This document shows positions 43,416 to 52,458 of a DNA stretch of 64,000 nucleotides, piece after piece. Position 1 is the first letter of the stretch, and each line of letters starts with the position of its first letter. The stretch comes from Jeotgalibaca ciconiae. Lineage in GTDB: Bacteria; Bacillota; Bacilli; Lactobacillales; Aerococcaceae. The stretch is from positions 310,001-374,000 of the forward strand of contig NZ_CP034465.1 in assembly GCF_003955755.1 (NCBI RefSeq), in the 5' to 3' direction. A program made the position numbers and the translations under genes. Under the pieces are notes generated by a model, which searched no databases, had not been told where the DNA came from, and saw only the letters and a program-made list of their open reading frames with translations.

Positions 43416-44267
43416 TCATTGATACAATTGTTCCATCAAAAAGGGTAAATCAGTTTCAAATTGCACGCCATATTTCAAGTCAATACCACTATCCAATGTA
43501 CGAACAATCACACGATTTACATATTCTACTGCTGTTTCTGTTGCTAACTGTAATGACTTTTCCTGAAAAAGAAAGCCAGCTACTACGCTGCTGAATAAAT
43601 CTCCCGTTCCGTCAAAATGCCCTTCATGATGAGGCCCTGCCGCGTAAGCATATTCCTTTGTTTCATGATGATAGCTTGCTGCACCCACATTCTTTTCATC
43701 AAACCGAACTCCTGTCAATATAACAATTCCCCGGTTAAGAGATGCTAATTCTTTTAAATAATCTTTTACTTCTTTTTCTGTATAGGGACCGGGATGATAG
43801 CTTCGCTGAAGTAAAAAGCTTGTTTCAGTAAGGTTGGGGATTATCACGGAAACTTCCCGACAGAGCTTGCGAATTTCCTCCACATATTCATCATCAAAGC
43901 CAGCATATAAAAATCCATGATCCCCCAAAACAGGATCTAATACCGTTAATCCACCTGGCTTTAAAAACTCTTTAATAATATATTGGATTAATTCAATTTG
44001 TTCTGTTGAACCCAAATAACCAATCAAGATACCATCAAAAGATATTTTTAATTTCTTCCAATGTGTTAGTATTTTTTTTATTTCAGAAGTTAAATTCAAA
44101 AAGGTATAATCTGAAAAACCGACACCTGTGTGAGTACTCAATAAGGCAGTTGGCAGTACATTTACTCCGTTATTTAAGCAACTTAAAACCGGAACCGCAA
44201 CATTTAACGAAATCCGACAACTGGCGGATATATCTTGTATCACTAACACTCGTGGTTGACGCATCAT
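43416..44267 (-). CDS. pdxK: Pyridoxal/pyridoxamine kinase
   Basis: A 283-residue ribokinase-fold enzyme that phosphorylates vitamin B6 vitamers to the cofactor form. VLVIQDISASCRISLNVAVP at the start, VLDPVLGDHGFLY near 145, IIPNLTETSFLL, and the anion-hole motif HFDGTGDLFSSVVAGF near 228 with the catalytic Asp support the PdxY/PdxK assignment. It is first in a four-gene operon and faces the ECF S-component gene, which may import a B6 vitamer. GGGAGGAAA precedes the ATG pair; an extended -10 promoter (TGG-TACAAT, 44315-44310) lies upstream on the minus strand. Confidence 0.92.
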   Translation of the reverse strand: MMRQPRVLVIQDISASCRISLNVAVPVLSCLNNGVNVLPTALLSTHTGVGFSDYTFLNLTSEIKKILTHWKKLKISFDGILIGYLGSTEQIELIQYIIKEFLKPGGLTVLDPVLGDHGFLYAGFDDEYVEEIRKLCREVSVIIPNLTETSFLLQRSYHPGPYTEKEVKDYLKELASLNRGIVILTGVRFDEKNVGAASYHHETKEYAYAAGPHHEGHFDGTGDLFSSVVAGFLFQEKSLQLATETAVEYVNRVIVRTLDSGIDLKYGVQFETDLPFLMEQLYQ

Positions 44268-44452
44268 TTTCCTCCCGCCTATTGTTTGTAAAATAATCCT
44301 ACAAGTTTCATTGTACCAAATGTTTTTATCCTCTGCTCTCTATTTTTTAGAAAAGGGAGTCAAGTCTATATTGGTTCGATAGAAATTCAGGATATCGTTA
44401 CTTGGGACATATTCAAGAAAGCCTTTACATAGGATTGCTAGTAAAAATAATC

Positions 44453-44481
44453 AGTGTGTCGCATTCAAAGCATGCTATAAT
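44453..44481 (+). promoter_or_regulatory. Extended -10 promoter of the ECF S-component gene
   Basis: TATAAT at 44476-44481 is preceded by TGC, an extended -10. No good -35 box is present. I looked for a riboswitch in the 245-bp divergent region between pdxK and this gene and did not see one that I can name. Confidence 0.65.
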
Positions 44482-44512
44482 AGTTGAAAAGTTTCTAAAG
44501 GTGGTTGAATTT

Positions 44513-45013
44513 ATGGATAACAATAACAAAAAAACACATCGTATTGTTCTTTTCGCTTTATTTGCCTCATTAACCGTTGTAATGACGCTGCTCTTTCACT
44601 TCCCCATTCCCTACGCACAGGGATATCTAAATATTGGAGATGCTGTAGTATTACTGGCCGCTTTAGTAATGGGACCTGGCGCTGGTTTTTGGGTAGGCAG
44701 TATCGGGAGTGCTTTAGCTGATATGATTGCTGGTTATGCAATGTATATTCCTTTTACTTTTTTTGTTAAAGGCTTGGAAGGCTTCTTTGCCGGATGGTTA
44801 TTTAACAAGACGCAAAAAATTACACTTTCGGTAGCTCTGGCTGCGTTCTGGATGGCGGTTGGCTATATTTTTGCGGATTGGTTTTTATATGGATTACCTG
44901 CTGCAATTGCTGCATTTCCAATGAATTTATTGCAGGGCGCTGTCGGCGCACTTACTTCTGTTATCCTGTTTCGTATAATTGGACCTATTTTTAAAAATAA
45001 ATTTCATTTGTAA
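44513..45013 (+). CDS. ECF transporter S component (possibly vitamin B6)
   Basis: A 166-residue membrane protein with about five to six helices. LFALFASLTVVMTLLFHF, YLNIGDAVVLLAALVMGPGA and GSIGSALADMIAGY match the COG4720/ECF S-component family. It captures a vitamin and works with the shared energising module (EcfA, EcfA2, EcfT), which is not in this window. Being divergent to pdxK suggests pyridoxine or a hydroxymethylpyrimidine-like vitamer. The ATG at 44513 has AAAGGTGG; the frame opens at 44402 without support. Confidence 0.85.
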   Translation: MDNNNKKTHRIVLFALFASLTVVMTLLFHFPIPYAQGYLNIGDAVVLLAALVMGPGAGFWVGSIGSALADMIAGYAMYIPFTFFVKGLEGFFAGWLFNKTQKITLSVALAAFWMAVGYIFADWFLYGLPAAIAAFPMNLLQGAVGALTSVILFRIIGPIFKNKFHL

Positions 45014-45035
45014 GAAGCTATAATAAACGGCGGGA

Positions 45036-45151
45036 AATAAAGATTTTCAAGCTCATTTTCCTGCCTGAAGGTCTTTATTTTTTTAGAATAAAGATCTTCA
45101 CCGCTAAATTCTCTATTGAACATCTTTATTTTTTGAAAATAAAGATGTTCA
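45036..45151 (+). repeat. Five alternating complementary 14-base segments
   Basis: AATAAAGATTTTCA (45036), TGAAGGTCTTTATT (45066), AATAAAGATCTTCA (45087), TGAACATCTTTATT (45117) and AATAAAGATGTTCA (45138) alternate in orientation. Neighbours can pair with each other, partly through G-U pairs: first with second or second with third, third with fourth (one mismatch) or fourth with fifth (perfect). It lies just after the ECF gene. It may be a stack of hairpins or an alternating structure; no gene is present. Confidence 0.85.
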
Positions 45152-45214
45152 GACTCAAAGTCATACTTGAAAGTCTTTTTCTATAAAAGTCTAAGAAATA
45201 GGAAAGCATCAATA

Positions 45215-45256
45215 AAAAAGCAATCCGAGAAGTTTTTACTTTTCGGATTGCTTTTT
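45215..45256. terminator. Rho-independent terminator, bidirectional
   Basis: AAAAAGCAATCCGA pairs with TCGGATTGCTTTTT. It lies between the ECF gene and the convergent esterase gene. Confidence 0.92.
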
Positions 45257-45273
45257 GTCATACACTGCTAAAT

Positions 45274-46122
45274 TCACAAATTTTCTAGCCAATCTATTAT
45301 TTTTGTGTATACTTCCTTGCCAATTGCATCAGTTGTCGTCCGATCAAAATCATGTTCATCAGAAACGATTGTCTCCAGAAATGCACCAGGAATGGTTTCA
45401 GCCATTTTTTTTGAAATCCGATAAGGAACATCTGGGTCTCCATTGCTGGCAGCTAGAAATGCAGGAGGCAGCTGGCTTAATTCTGAATTGGAAAGTGTGT
45501 AGTTCGATGGCTTGTCTTCAGAATTCAGTATTTCCTTTATCCAATTTCCTGCTTGACGATAATGAATATATATTGCAAAGCGTGTTTCTTTGAGCCCGTT
45601 TACAACCGGCTTTCCTTTGGTTATTCCCTTTACAAGACGGTCCTCAACCTTTGGAAACGTAAGGTAATGGCGACTTGGTACTCGGAAACTAGCTTCTTGT
45701 AAGGTATGAAAGCCATAAAGCAACAGCAAAGCTTGAGGTTTCTGCCTCATTCGTTGAGTAACTTGAACAGATAAGTACGCTCCTGCTGAACGTCCGAACA
45801 AAATATATTCGTTTGAATTTAAACTCAGCTCATCAGAATAATGCAGGAGAAACCAGTCTATTCCTTCTATTATTTTCTGTATCATTACATCTAATTTTAC
45901 CTCTGGGGCTAGGGGATATTCCAAAGTAACAAAGTCATACCCAGCCTCCAATAGCTGCTTCAAATAAGTTTCTGGAAGGTCGTCTGCCGTTCCATAAACA
46001 AATCCCCCGCCATGCAGATATAAAATCGTTTTATTTTTCCTGTTCGTCTCTGCAAGATACAAAGTTAAATGAATCGGCACACCTTCAATTGAACCGTAAG
46101 ATACTACTCTGCTATTTTGCAT
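45274..46122 (-). CDS. Alpha/beta hydrolase, HSL-type esterase
   Basis: A 282-residue serine esterase. HGGGFVYG near residue 37 is the oxyanion-hole motif, GRSAGAYLS near 110 the nucleophile elbow, NGDPDVPY near 230 the probable acid and EHDFDR near 257 the catalytic His. It has no signal peptide, so it acts in the cytosol on short-chain esters. The nucleophile motif is GRSAG rather than the common GDSAG. AGGAGGAAAGG precedes the ATG. It lies downstream of helD on the same strand, separated by the helD terminator. Confidence 0.88.
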   Translation of the reverse strand: MQNSRVVSYGSIEGVPIHLTLYLAETNRKNKTILYLHGGGFVYGTADDLPETYLKQLLEAGYDFVTLEYPLAPEVKLDVMIQKIIEGIDWFLLHYSDELSLNSNEYILFGRSAGAYLSVQVTQRMRQKPQALLLLYGFHTLQEASFRVPSRHYLTFPKVEDRLVKGITKGKPVVNGLKETRFAIYIHYRQAGNWIKEILNSEDKPSNYTLSNSELSQLPPAFLAASNGDPDVPYRISKKMAETIPGAFLETIVSDEHDFDRTTTDAIGKEVYTKIIDWLENL

Positions 46123-46179
46123 CCTTTCCTCCTATCTTGCTGGTTAACATTGCAGCAATTTCTGGCATTCCTAATGGAA

Positions 46180-46214
46180 AGAAAAAGCAATCCGAATTAC
46201 TTATTCAGATTGCT
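46180..46214 (-). terminator. Rho-independent terminator overlapping the end of helD
   Basis: On the minus strand AGCAATCTGAAT pairs with ATTCGGATTGCT, followed by TTTTTCTTT. The first arm encodes the last residues of HelD, and the stop codon falls in the loop, so the terminator is embedded in the coding sequence. Confidence 0.82.
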
Positions 46215-48503
46215 GCTCCCACCCTCAACTTCAATAGTTTCCTGTCCATGCAAATAAGTAGATGGATCAATTCCTTTTAATAGTTCCGTTTGTTCGTTTG
46301 AAACGACCAAATATAATTGGTGCATCGCACGACTAAAGATTGTGTACCAAATTTGTTGGTAACTTTCTTTTGAAAGTCCTTTTAAGATTTCATCCGTACC
46401 TAATCCTATTGCTACATCAAATTCTAATCCTTTTGCCAAACTAATCGGCATCAAAATTACTTGTTTGTTCAAGAAATCATTTTCATCATATATTTTTTGG
46501 TAATCGATGTTCCAGTCATCTAGATAAGAAGCAAAGGATTCTGCACCCTTAATGGTCGGTGACAGGAACGCAATTCTTTCCCCCTTCTCGATTCTAGAAA
46601 GAATGGTTTGTCTTATTTTTTCTGAAAAATCAGTCTGATTCGCGTAAAATACAGCTGGCTTTTCCCTTGAACGAATTGGTTTTGCTGTTCGTTCCGGCAA
46701 GCTAGCAAATTGATCAGCAAACGCCATTATTTCTCTTGTAGAGCGATAACTTGTGAGTAATAAATGACTCTCAATTTCCTCTTCTTTGAAAATCTGATGT
46801 AATTCTTGATTACTTAAACGATTTTGCCAAATATTTTGATTTAAATCGCCAGCCATCACATATTTCGCTCTTGGATAAAGGTCTTTTAGCAGTTTTAACT
46901 GGAATGGAGTGATATCTTGGATTTCATCAATACAGATGTACTGATAAGAATTCTGCTGCATAATTCCTTTCATCTGGAGCAATAATGCATAGTAGGCCGT
47001 CATATCTTCCATTGAAAACTCTTTTTCTTTTAGCATTTCAACTACTTCTTTTACATGTTCTTGCCAATCATCCTTGCTGACATTAAATTCTTCTAAGTTA
47101 ATTAACTGAGGAATGACTCTTAAAAAATGAATGTACTGAGCTAAAAAACGTATATGACTTTGACTGTTAATTTTCTTTTCGACCGTCAGGAAAGCTTTCG
47201 CAACAATTTCTTTTCGGATATTTCCTTCCATCTTTGTAATATCATGCGTCTGTCTTTCAAATTGATGCATACTTGCTGCCGATAAATGTTGCAGTTCTTC
47301 GTCTACCCATTCTGCATCCACTGCTTCTTCTTTTAATATTTCTAGCTTTTGAAGAAGTTGAACCCTCAAAATCTCTAATTTAGCCGCTAGTGAACCTTGA
47401 CTATGGATGGTTTCATAGTAATATTCGATTTCTTCTTTTGAGATCAGTACTTCGTCGTGTAAAACAATATCACGGAATTTGAGATGTTTTTTCTTAAGCA
47501 AACGACTATAGCGTTGCAAAGCATCGTAAAATGGCAAGCTTCCTTTTACAGCTCCGTATGAAGATGCTGCTCCTACATCTGACCGCTTCAACGAAAATGA
47601 GGGAAGCCTTCTAGTAATAAACTGCGAGAACGTATTCCCTGCTACATCCCATTCACCTAGAGACGGCAGTACCTGAGAAATATATGCTTGGAAAATTCGA
47701 TTCGGCGAGAAAAGTAGAATATCCTCTGCCTTTAAAAAATTGCGGTAAGCATAGAGTAAATAAGCAATTTTCTGCATCATTACGACTGTTTTACCCGAGC
47801 CCGCTACCCCTTGAATAAGGACGTTTTTAGATGTAGACTCACGTACAATTCTATTTTGTTCTTTTTGAAGTGTCGCAATTACCGGCCCCATTAGGTTGGA
47901 AGAACTAGACTCTAATACTTCAAGTAAATAAGGATCTCCCATAACATTGTCTGTATCAATCATTCCTGTTATGGTAGCATTTCTCACTCGAAATTGTCTT
48001 TTTAAATCCACTTCAAAGGCTTCTATATGTTCTCCGAAGCGAAGCTTTACCCTATCTCCCACATTTCCCTCATAATACAATGCAGAAATAGGAGCACGCC
48101 AATCGACAATCAAGTTCTCTTCTTTATCAAAAAGGGAACCAATCCCTACATAAATTTGTTCTTCTTCTTTTTCATTCACATTATGATAATCAATTCGACC
48201 AAAATATGGATCTTCCTGCATTTTTTCAAGTACGGCTCTTCGATTTTGTACTTGATTCAATTCGTTACTTTTGATTACTAAATTCTGTTCAAATTCTCGA
48301 AGTTCTCCTGAAGATTCCCACATTGCTTCATTCGAGCTATTATTTATTTTAATAGACGATGATTCTTTCAGAAGTTCTTTTTGTCTTTCTAACTTTTCCG
48401 TATACTCGTATGCAAGTCTTTCTATTTCTTTATCAATAACAGAGACTACATGATCCATACGGCTTTGTTCTTTTTCTAATTCAAGATTTTCATTCCTTAC
48501 CAT
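46197..48503 (-). CDS. helD: HelD-like RNA polymerase-associated ATPase/helicase
   Basis: A 768-residue superfamily 1 (UvrD/Rep-like) protein. The N-terminal 70 or so residues (ENLELEKEQSRMDHVVSV) form the long coiled coil that in HelD enters the RNA polymerase secondary channel. Walker A is GVAGSGKTVVMM near residue 215, Walker B is CIDEIQDI near 545, and LLTSYRSTREI and LAKGLEFDVAIGLG are helicase motifs. HelD removes nucleic acid from stalled RNA polymerase in Firmicutes. The frame opens at 48560, but the ATG at 48503 has AAAGGAGATT. The symbol is by family resemblance. Confidence 0.88.
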   Translation of the reverse strand: MVRNENLELEKEQSRMDHVVSVIDKEIERLAYEYTEKLERQKELLKESSSIKINNSSNEAMWESSGELREFEQNLVIKSNELNQVQNRRAVLEKMQEDPYFGRIDYHNVNEKEEEQIYVGIGSLFDKEENLIVDWRAPISALYYEGNVGDRVKLRFGEHIEAFEVDLKRQFRVRNATITGMIDTDNVMGDPYLLEVLESSSSNLMGPVIATLQKEQNRIVRESTSKNVLIQGVAGSGKTVVMMQKIAYLLYAYRNFLKAEDILLFSPNRIFQAYISQVLPSLGEWDVAGNTFSQFITRRLPSFSLKRSDVGAASSYGAVKGSLPFYDALQRYSRLLKKKHLKFRDIVLHDEVLISKEEIEYYYETIHSQGSLAAKLEILRVQLLQKLEILKEEAVDAEWVDEELQHLSAASMHQFERQTHDITKMEGNIRKEIVAKAFLTVEKKINSQSHIRFLAQYIHFLRVIPQLINLEEFNVSKDDWQEHVKEVVEMLKEKEFSMEDMTAYYALLLQMKGIMQQNSYQYICIDEIQDITPFQLKLLKDLYPRAKYVMAGDLNQNIWQNRLSNQELHQIFKEEEIESHLLLTSYRSTREIMAFADQFASLPERTAKPIRSREKPAVFYANQTDFSEKIRQTILSRIEKGERIAFLSPTIKGAESFASYLDDWNIDYQKIYDENDFLNKQVILMPISLAKGLEFDVAIGLGTDEILKGLSKESYQQIWYTIFSRAMHQLYLVVSNEQTELLKGIDPSTYLHGQETIEVEGGSSNLNK

Positions 48504-48608
48504 TGGGTAATCTCCTTTCATAATTAATATGTATATGTCTAATCTTTTTTTGCGTAACATATGAAATTATAGCATTTTTTCAGCATCATTTCCATTCTTG
48601 ACGCTGAA

Positions 48609-48652
48609 AAAGAGCCTCTGAAGCTGAATACATTCAACTTTAGAGGCTCTTT
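48609..48652. terminator. Rho-independent terminator after metA
   Basis: AAAGAGCCTCT pairs with AGAGGCTCTTT, with inner AAG/CTT and TGAA/TTCA pairs around TACA. It starts a few bases after the metA stop on the minus strand. Confidence 0.9.
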
Positions 48653-48658
48653 ATTATC

Positions 48659-49543
48659 TTAACCTTTTTTTTGATATAGTTCTTTTATCCAATTAGACCA
48701 TAGCAGCCTGCTACTACATCGCCAGTTTAAAATTGGATCCATTTTAGTTTTCTCATCGCAGTAGTAATTTTCTGGCATAGAAATATCTTCTCCTTTAGCT
48801 ATATCTCGATTATATTCATTTTGTAAGGTGTCTCTTTCGTATTCTAAGTGACCAAAAACAAATAAATCTCGTTTATCATTTTTTACAATCATATCTGGAC
48901 CATACTCTTGATGGCACGACAAAACTTGCAAATCATCTATTTTGCAGAGTTCCTGATAATCAATGCGAGTATGGCGAGATTGGGGAACCGTATACTGTTC
49001 AGGGAACCCTTTCAAATAAGGATGTTGCTTATTTTGTATTTGATACTCAAAAACGCCAAATAATTTTTGAGGTAATTTTTTTTTCTCGATTTGATAATAG
49101 TAGTTCAATGCAAACTGCGCGCCCCAACAAATGAAAAAACGATATGCAGCATGCTGCTGTGACCATTGTAGAATCTCTTTTAATTCTTCGTTGTAAGCAA
49201 CTTCCTCAAATGAAAGATGCTCGACAGGAGCACCTGTAATGACTAAACCATCAAAGTGCTGATCTTTTATTTGAGGAAAAGTTTTGTAAAATTCTTCCAA
49301 ATGTTTTTTCGTGACATTCTTGCTTTCACGAGAAGTTAAGTAAATAAACTCAACTTGTATGGGCACCTCGGTATCTCCTAGTAATCGCAGTAGCTGGCGC
49401 TCTGTATCCTCTTTCGTCGGCATCAAATTAAGTATCAAAACTTTTAAATACTTCGAACATCGAGGCAAATCGTCAGAGAACTCAATCCCCTCGCTTGTCA
49501 ATGGAACAATAGCAGGAAGTCCTTTTGCTACAATAAGAGGCAT
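48659..49543 (-). CDS. metA: Homoserine O-acetyltransferase (MetA family)
   Basis: A 294-residue enzyme that acylates homoserine in methionine synthesis. FFICWGAQFALNYYY holds the catalytic Cys near residue 142, FVFGHLEYERD the His and Glu near 235-237, and SRHTR is the substrate region. TGAPVEHLSFEEV has Glu at the position that distinguishes acetyl-CoA users from succinyl-CoA users (Gly in E. coli), so acetylation is expected although databases often name it succinyltransferase. It lies one base after metY, whose substrate is O-acetylhomoserine, which agrees. GGAGTG precedes the ATG. Confidence 0.93.
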   Translation of the reverse strand: MPLIVAKGLPAIVPLTSEGIEFSDDLPRCSKYLKVLILNLMPTKEDTERQLLRLLGDTEVPIQVEFIYLTSRESKNVTKKHLEEFYKTFPQIKDQHFDGLVITGAPVEHLSFEEVAYNEELKEILQWSQQHAAYRFFICWGAQFALNYYYQIEKKKLPQKLFGVFEYQIQNKQHPYLKGFPEQYTVPQSRHTRIDYQELCKIDDLQVLSCHQEYGPDMIVKNDKRDLFVFGHLEYERDTLQNEYNRDIAKGEDISMPENYYCDEKTKMDPILNWRCSSRLLWSNWIKELYQKKG

Positions 49544-49544
49544 C

Positions 49545-50825
49545 TTAAATCACTCCTAAACCTTTTTCTAGATCTGCAATAATGTCATCGATATGTTCCA
49601 GGCCAATTGAAACACGAATGGTTTCTGGCTTCACACCACCCAAAGCAAGCTCTTTTTCCGTTAATTGACTATGGGTCATTGAGGCTGGATGTACAACGAG
49701 TGATTTTGCATCACCAACATTTGCCAACAGTGAAAATAATTCCAACGCTTCAATAAACTTGATTCCAGCTTCGTAGCCGCCCTTCACTCCAAAGGTAAAA
49801 ATCGCCCCTGCTCCTTTTGGCAGATACTTGTTTTTCAATTCATAATAAGGATTATCAGGCAATCCTGCAAAATCAACCCATTCAATTTTTTCATGGTTGT
49901 TTAGATACTCAGCAACCTTTTGAGCATTCTCGATATGACGATCCATTCTTACAGGCAAAGACTCCAACCCCTGCGCTAACAAGAAAGAATTAAACGGAGA
50001 GATGGCAGCACCTGTGTCTCTTAATAAAGAAGTACGGATTTTCGTAACAAATGCACCAGGACCAAAAACATCTGCAAAAATCATTCCATGGTAAGAATCA
50101 TCCGGTTCGCTCAATCCTTTGAACTTATCATTTTGTTTCCAATCAAATTTCCCACTTTCAACTATTACACCGCCAATACTTGTTCCATGTCCGCCAATAA
50201 ATTTCGTAGCAGAATGAACAATGATATCCGCTCCAAATTCAATTGGCCGGCATAAATAGGGAGTCGCAAAGGTGTTATCAACAATTAAAGGTATCCCATT
50301 TTTGTGAGCAATATCAGCTAGTGCTTCAATATCTTCCACATTTCCTTCTGGATTTCCTATTGTCTCAATAAAGATTGCTTTTGTATTTTCCTGAATAGCA
50401 TTTTCAACATTTTGTAAGTCTTTCGTGTTTACAATGCTGACATCCACTCCGTAATTTTTAAAAGTATGGGTAAATAGAGTATGTGTGCCGCCATATAAGC
50501 TAGAGGTAGAAACAACATGATCACCGTTATGTGCAAGGGTCAAAATCGCATACGTGATGGCAGCCATTCCCGATGCGACTGCTAACCCTACAGAACCCCC
50601 TTCAAGCTCCGTAACACGAGCTTCAAAAGCACCCGAAGTTGGATTCATTAATCGCGTATAGATATTGCCGCCTTTTGCAAGGGCAAATTTATCCGCGCCA
50701 TCTTGCGTATCTTCAAATACAAAAGATGTTGTTTGATAAATAGGTAATGCGCGTGCTCCAGTTGTTGGGTCTACTTCTTGTCCAGCATGGATTGCTTTTG
50801 TTTCAAACTTGTATTCGTTAGTCAT
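49545..50825 (-). CDS. metY: O-acetylhomoserine aminocarboxypropyltransferase
   Basis: A 426-residue PLP enzyme of the Cys/Met metabolism family. It makes homocysteine from O-acetylhomoserine and sulfide. FETKAIHAGQEVDPTTGARA at the start, YTRLMNPTSGAFEARV near 55, and HSATKFIGGHGTSIGG near 205 with the PLP-binding Lys are diagnostic. The length of 426 and the insert KFKGLSEPDDSYHGM fit MetY rather than MetB/MetC. It is the first gene of the metY-metA operon, under the Met T-box. GGGGGAAATAATC precedes the ATG. Confidence 0.95.
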   Translation of the reverse strand: MTNEYKFETKAIHAGQEVDPTTGARALPIYQTTSFVFEDTQDGADKFALAKGGNIYTRLMNPTSGAFEARVTELEGGSVGLAVASGMAAITYAILTLAHNGDHVVSTSSLYGGTHTLFTHTFKNYGVDVSIVNTKDLQNVENAIQENTKAIFIETIGNPEGNVEDIEALADIAHKNGIPLIVDNTFATPYLCRPIEFGADIIVHSATKFIGGHGTSIGGVIVESGKFDWKQNDKFKGLSEPDDSYHGMIFADVFGPGAFVTKIRTSLLRDTGAAISPFNSFLLAQGLESLPVRMDRHIENAQKVAEYLNNHEKIEWVDFAGLPDNPYYELKNKYLPKGAGAIFTFGVKGGYEAGIKFIEALELFSLLANVGDAKSLVVHPASMTHSQLTEKELALGGVKPETIRVSIGLEHIDDIIADLEKGLGVI

Positions 50826-50859
50826 GATTATTTCCCCCAGTTTATTAGTAGTCTATATA

Positions 50860-51189
50860 CAAAAAGCTTTCATCCTTTACGAAAAAACGTAAAGGATGAA
50901 AGCTTTAATCATGGTACCACCTTTATTCGTAATGCTATCACTAGCATTACCTCACAGAGTACGTTCTAAAAAGAATGATACTCATACTCTGTAACGGGAG
51001 TCCCCGAATAACTCTTGCAATTTTGCTCGAATTACTTCTGCTCAAAGACCATTTTCAATAATTCTGTTTAACTTGTTTTCACCAAACACAAGCTCTCTAA
51101 CTAAACATCCTTATTTACTTATCTCATCATCGCGACTGTACTATTCAGCTGTTGATTAAAATCATATTAGATTAACATTAAAATGTCAA
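50860..51189 (-). promoter_or_regulatory. T-box leader of metY-metA (specifier probably ATG, Met)
   Basis: On the minus strand a promoter (TTGACA 51189-51184, 17-base spacer, TATGAT 51166-51161) precedes Stem I. It has a K-turn (GCGATGATGAGA with TCTTTGAGC), an AAGTA bulge and an AATAA/TTATT upper helix. The specifier loop reads GAAAATGG, giving ATG. The core AAAGGTGGTACCAT (plus-strand 50911-50925) is followed by a terminator with 19-base arms (50863-50881 with 50888-50906). Induction on uncharged initiator/elongator Met tRNA fits the genes controlled. Confidence 0.9.
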
Positions 51190-51217
51190 CATGTTTTATT
51201 TTTATAGAATTACTTTT

Positions 51218-52429
51218 TTAGAGATCCATATTACGAATAACAATGGCTGTACCCATTCCTCCACCCACACACAAGCTAGCTAAACCATATTTTAACTGTT
51301 TTTTCTTCATGATGTGAATCAAAGTAACTAAAATACGATTCCCGCTTGCTCCTATTGGATGTCCGAGTGCAATGGCTCCGCCATTTAAATTCAATTTTTC
51401 CATCAATGATTCTTTTTCAACATTGAATTCTTCTGTTAGCTCTTGTATAACTCCTAAACTTTGAGCCGCAAAAGCTTCGTTTAATTCCATTACATCAATA
51501 TCGTTAAAAGTAAGCTTCGCTTTCTCCAATACTTTTTTTATGGCGGGCGTCGGCCCTAGTCCCATCAAAGCTGGATCCACGCCGGCTTGAGCAACAGCTA
51601 CTATTTCAACTAAAGGATGGATATTATTTTCTTTTAAATAGCTTCCACTTACAACAATTGTGGCACTCGCGCCATCGTTTATTCCGGATGAGTTTCCAGC
51701 TGTCACGCTACCCTCTTTTAAAAATGCTGGTCTTAATTTTTCTAATTTTTCTAAATTCGTCGTTCGATTCGGGTACTCATCTTGTTCTACAACAACGATA
51801 CCTTTCCTCGAGACGATTTCAACTGGCACGATTTCATCCACAAATTTCCCGGAATCAACTGCGTCAATTGCTTTTTGTTGAGATTCCAAAGCAAATTGGT
51901 CTTGAGCTTCACGAGAAATATTATACTTTTTCACGATGTTTTCTGCTGTTATTCCCATATGATATCCTTCAAAAGCATCTGTTAAACCATCATGCAGCAT
52001 ATGATCAATCACTTCAAAATTCCCCATCTTATGGCCTGTCCGATTCTTTTCCGGAATTAGATGGGGTGCTTGGCTCATCGATTCAACCCCTCCAGCAACG
52101 ACTACACTGGCTTCTTCGGCGCGGATATTTGAATAAGCATCCATGACCGCCTTCATGCCACTGCCACATGCAATATTTAAAGCAGTAGCGGGAATGGTCA
52201 CTGGAAGCCCCGCTTTAACAGAAGCTTGTCGAGCTACACCTTGTCCTTGTCCAGCGGGTAAAACATTTCCCATCAATACTTCATCCACGTCACTGGCTTT
52301 GATATTACTTTCTTCTAGAGCAGCCTTAATTGCAAAACTTCCCAATTCACCTGCTGACAAATCTTTTAAAGAGCCTAAAAACGAACCGATTGGTGTGCGC
52401 TTTGCTCCCACAATATATACTTTCTCCAT
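51218..52429 (-). CDS. Acetyl-CoA C-acetyltransferase (thiolase)
   Basis: A 403-residue biosynthetic thiolase that condenses two acetyl-CoA to acetoacetyl-CoA, the first step of the mevalonate pathway. ALNIACGSGMKAVM near 88 has the acyl-accepting Cys, NGGAIALGHPIGASG the His, and ASLCVGGGMGTA near 387 the second Cys. All catalytic residues are present. With mvaS at 31.5 kb and mvaA at 29 kb it completes the upper pathway. It starts 29 bp after the SDR gene on the same strand, behind AGGGGG, and is probably co-transcribed with it. Confidence 0.95.
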   Translation of the reverse strand: MEKVYIVGAKRTPIGSFLGSLKDLSAGELGSFAIKAALEESNIKASDVDEVLMGNVLPAGQGQGVARQASVKAGLPVTIPATALNIACGSGMKAVMDAYSNIRAEEASVVVAGGVESMSQAPHLIPEKNRTGHKMGNFEVIDHMLHDGLTDAFEGYHMGITAENIVKKYNISREAQDQFALESQQKAIDAVDSGKFVDEIVPVEIVSRKGIVVVEQDEYPNRTTNLEKLEKLRPAFLKEGSVTAGNSSGINDGASATIVVSGSYLKENNIHPLVEIVAVAQAGVDPALMGLGPTPAIKKVLEKAKLTFNDIDVMELNEAFAAQSLGVIQELTEEFNVEKESLMEKLNLNGGAIALGHPIGASGNRILVTLIHIMKKKQLKYGLASLCVGGGMGTAIVIRNMDL

Positions 52430-52458
52430 ATTTTCCCCCTATACCCCTAAGTAATTCA

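Noticed and set aside
44296-44512. Riboswitch before the ECF S-component gene
   Set aside because: I looked for preQ1, TPP and FMN-like conserved strings and saw none; only an extended -10 promoter is supported.
51658-52146. 162-residue plus-strand ORF opposite the thiolase gene
   Set aside because: The thiolase has all catalytic motifs; the opposite frame has no ribosome binding site and no recognisable features.
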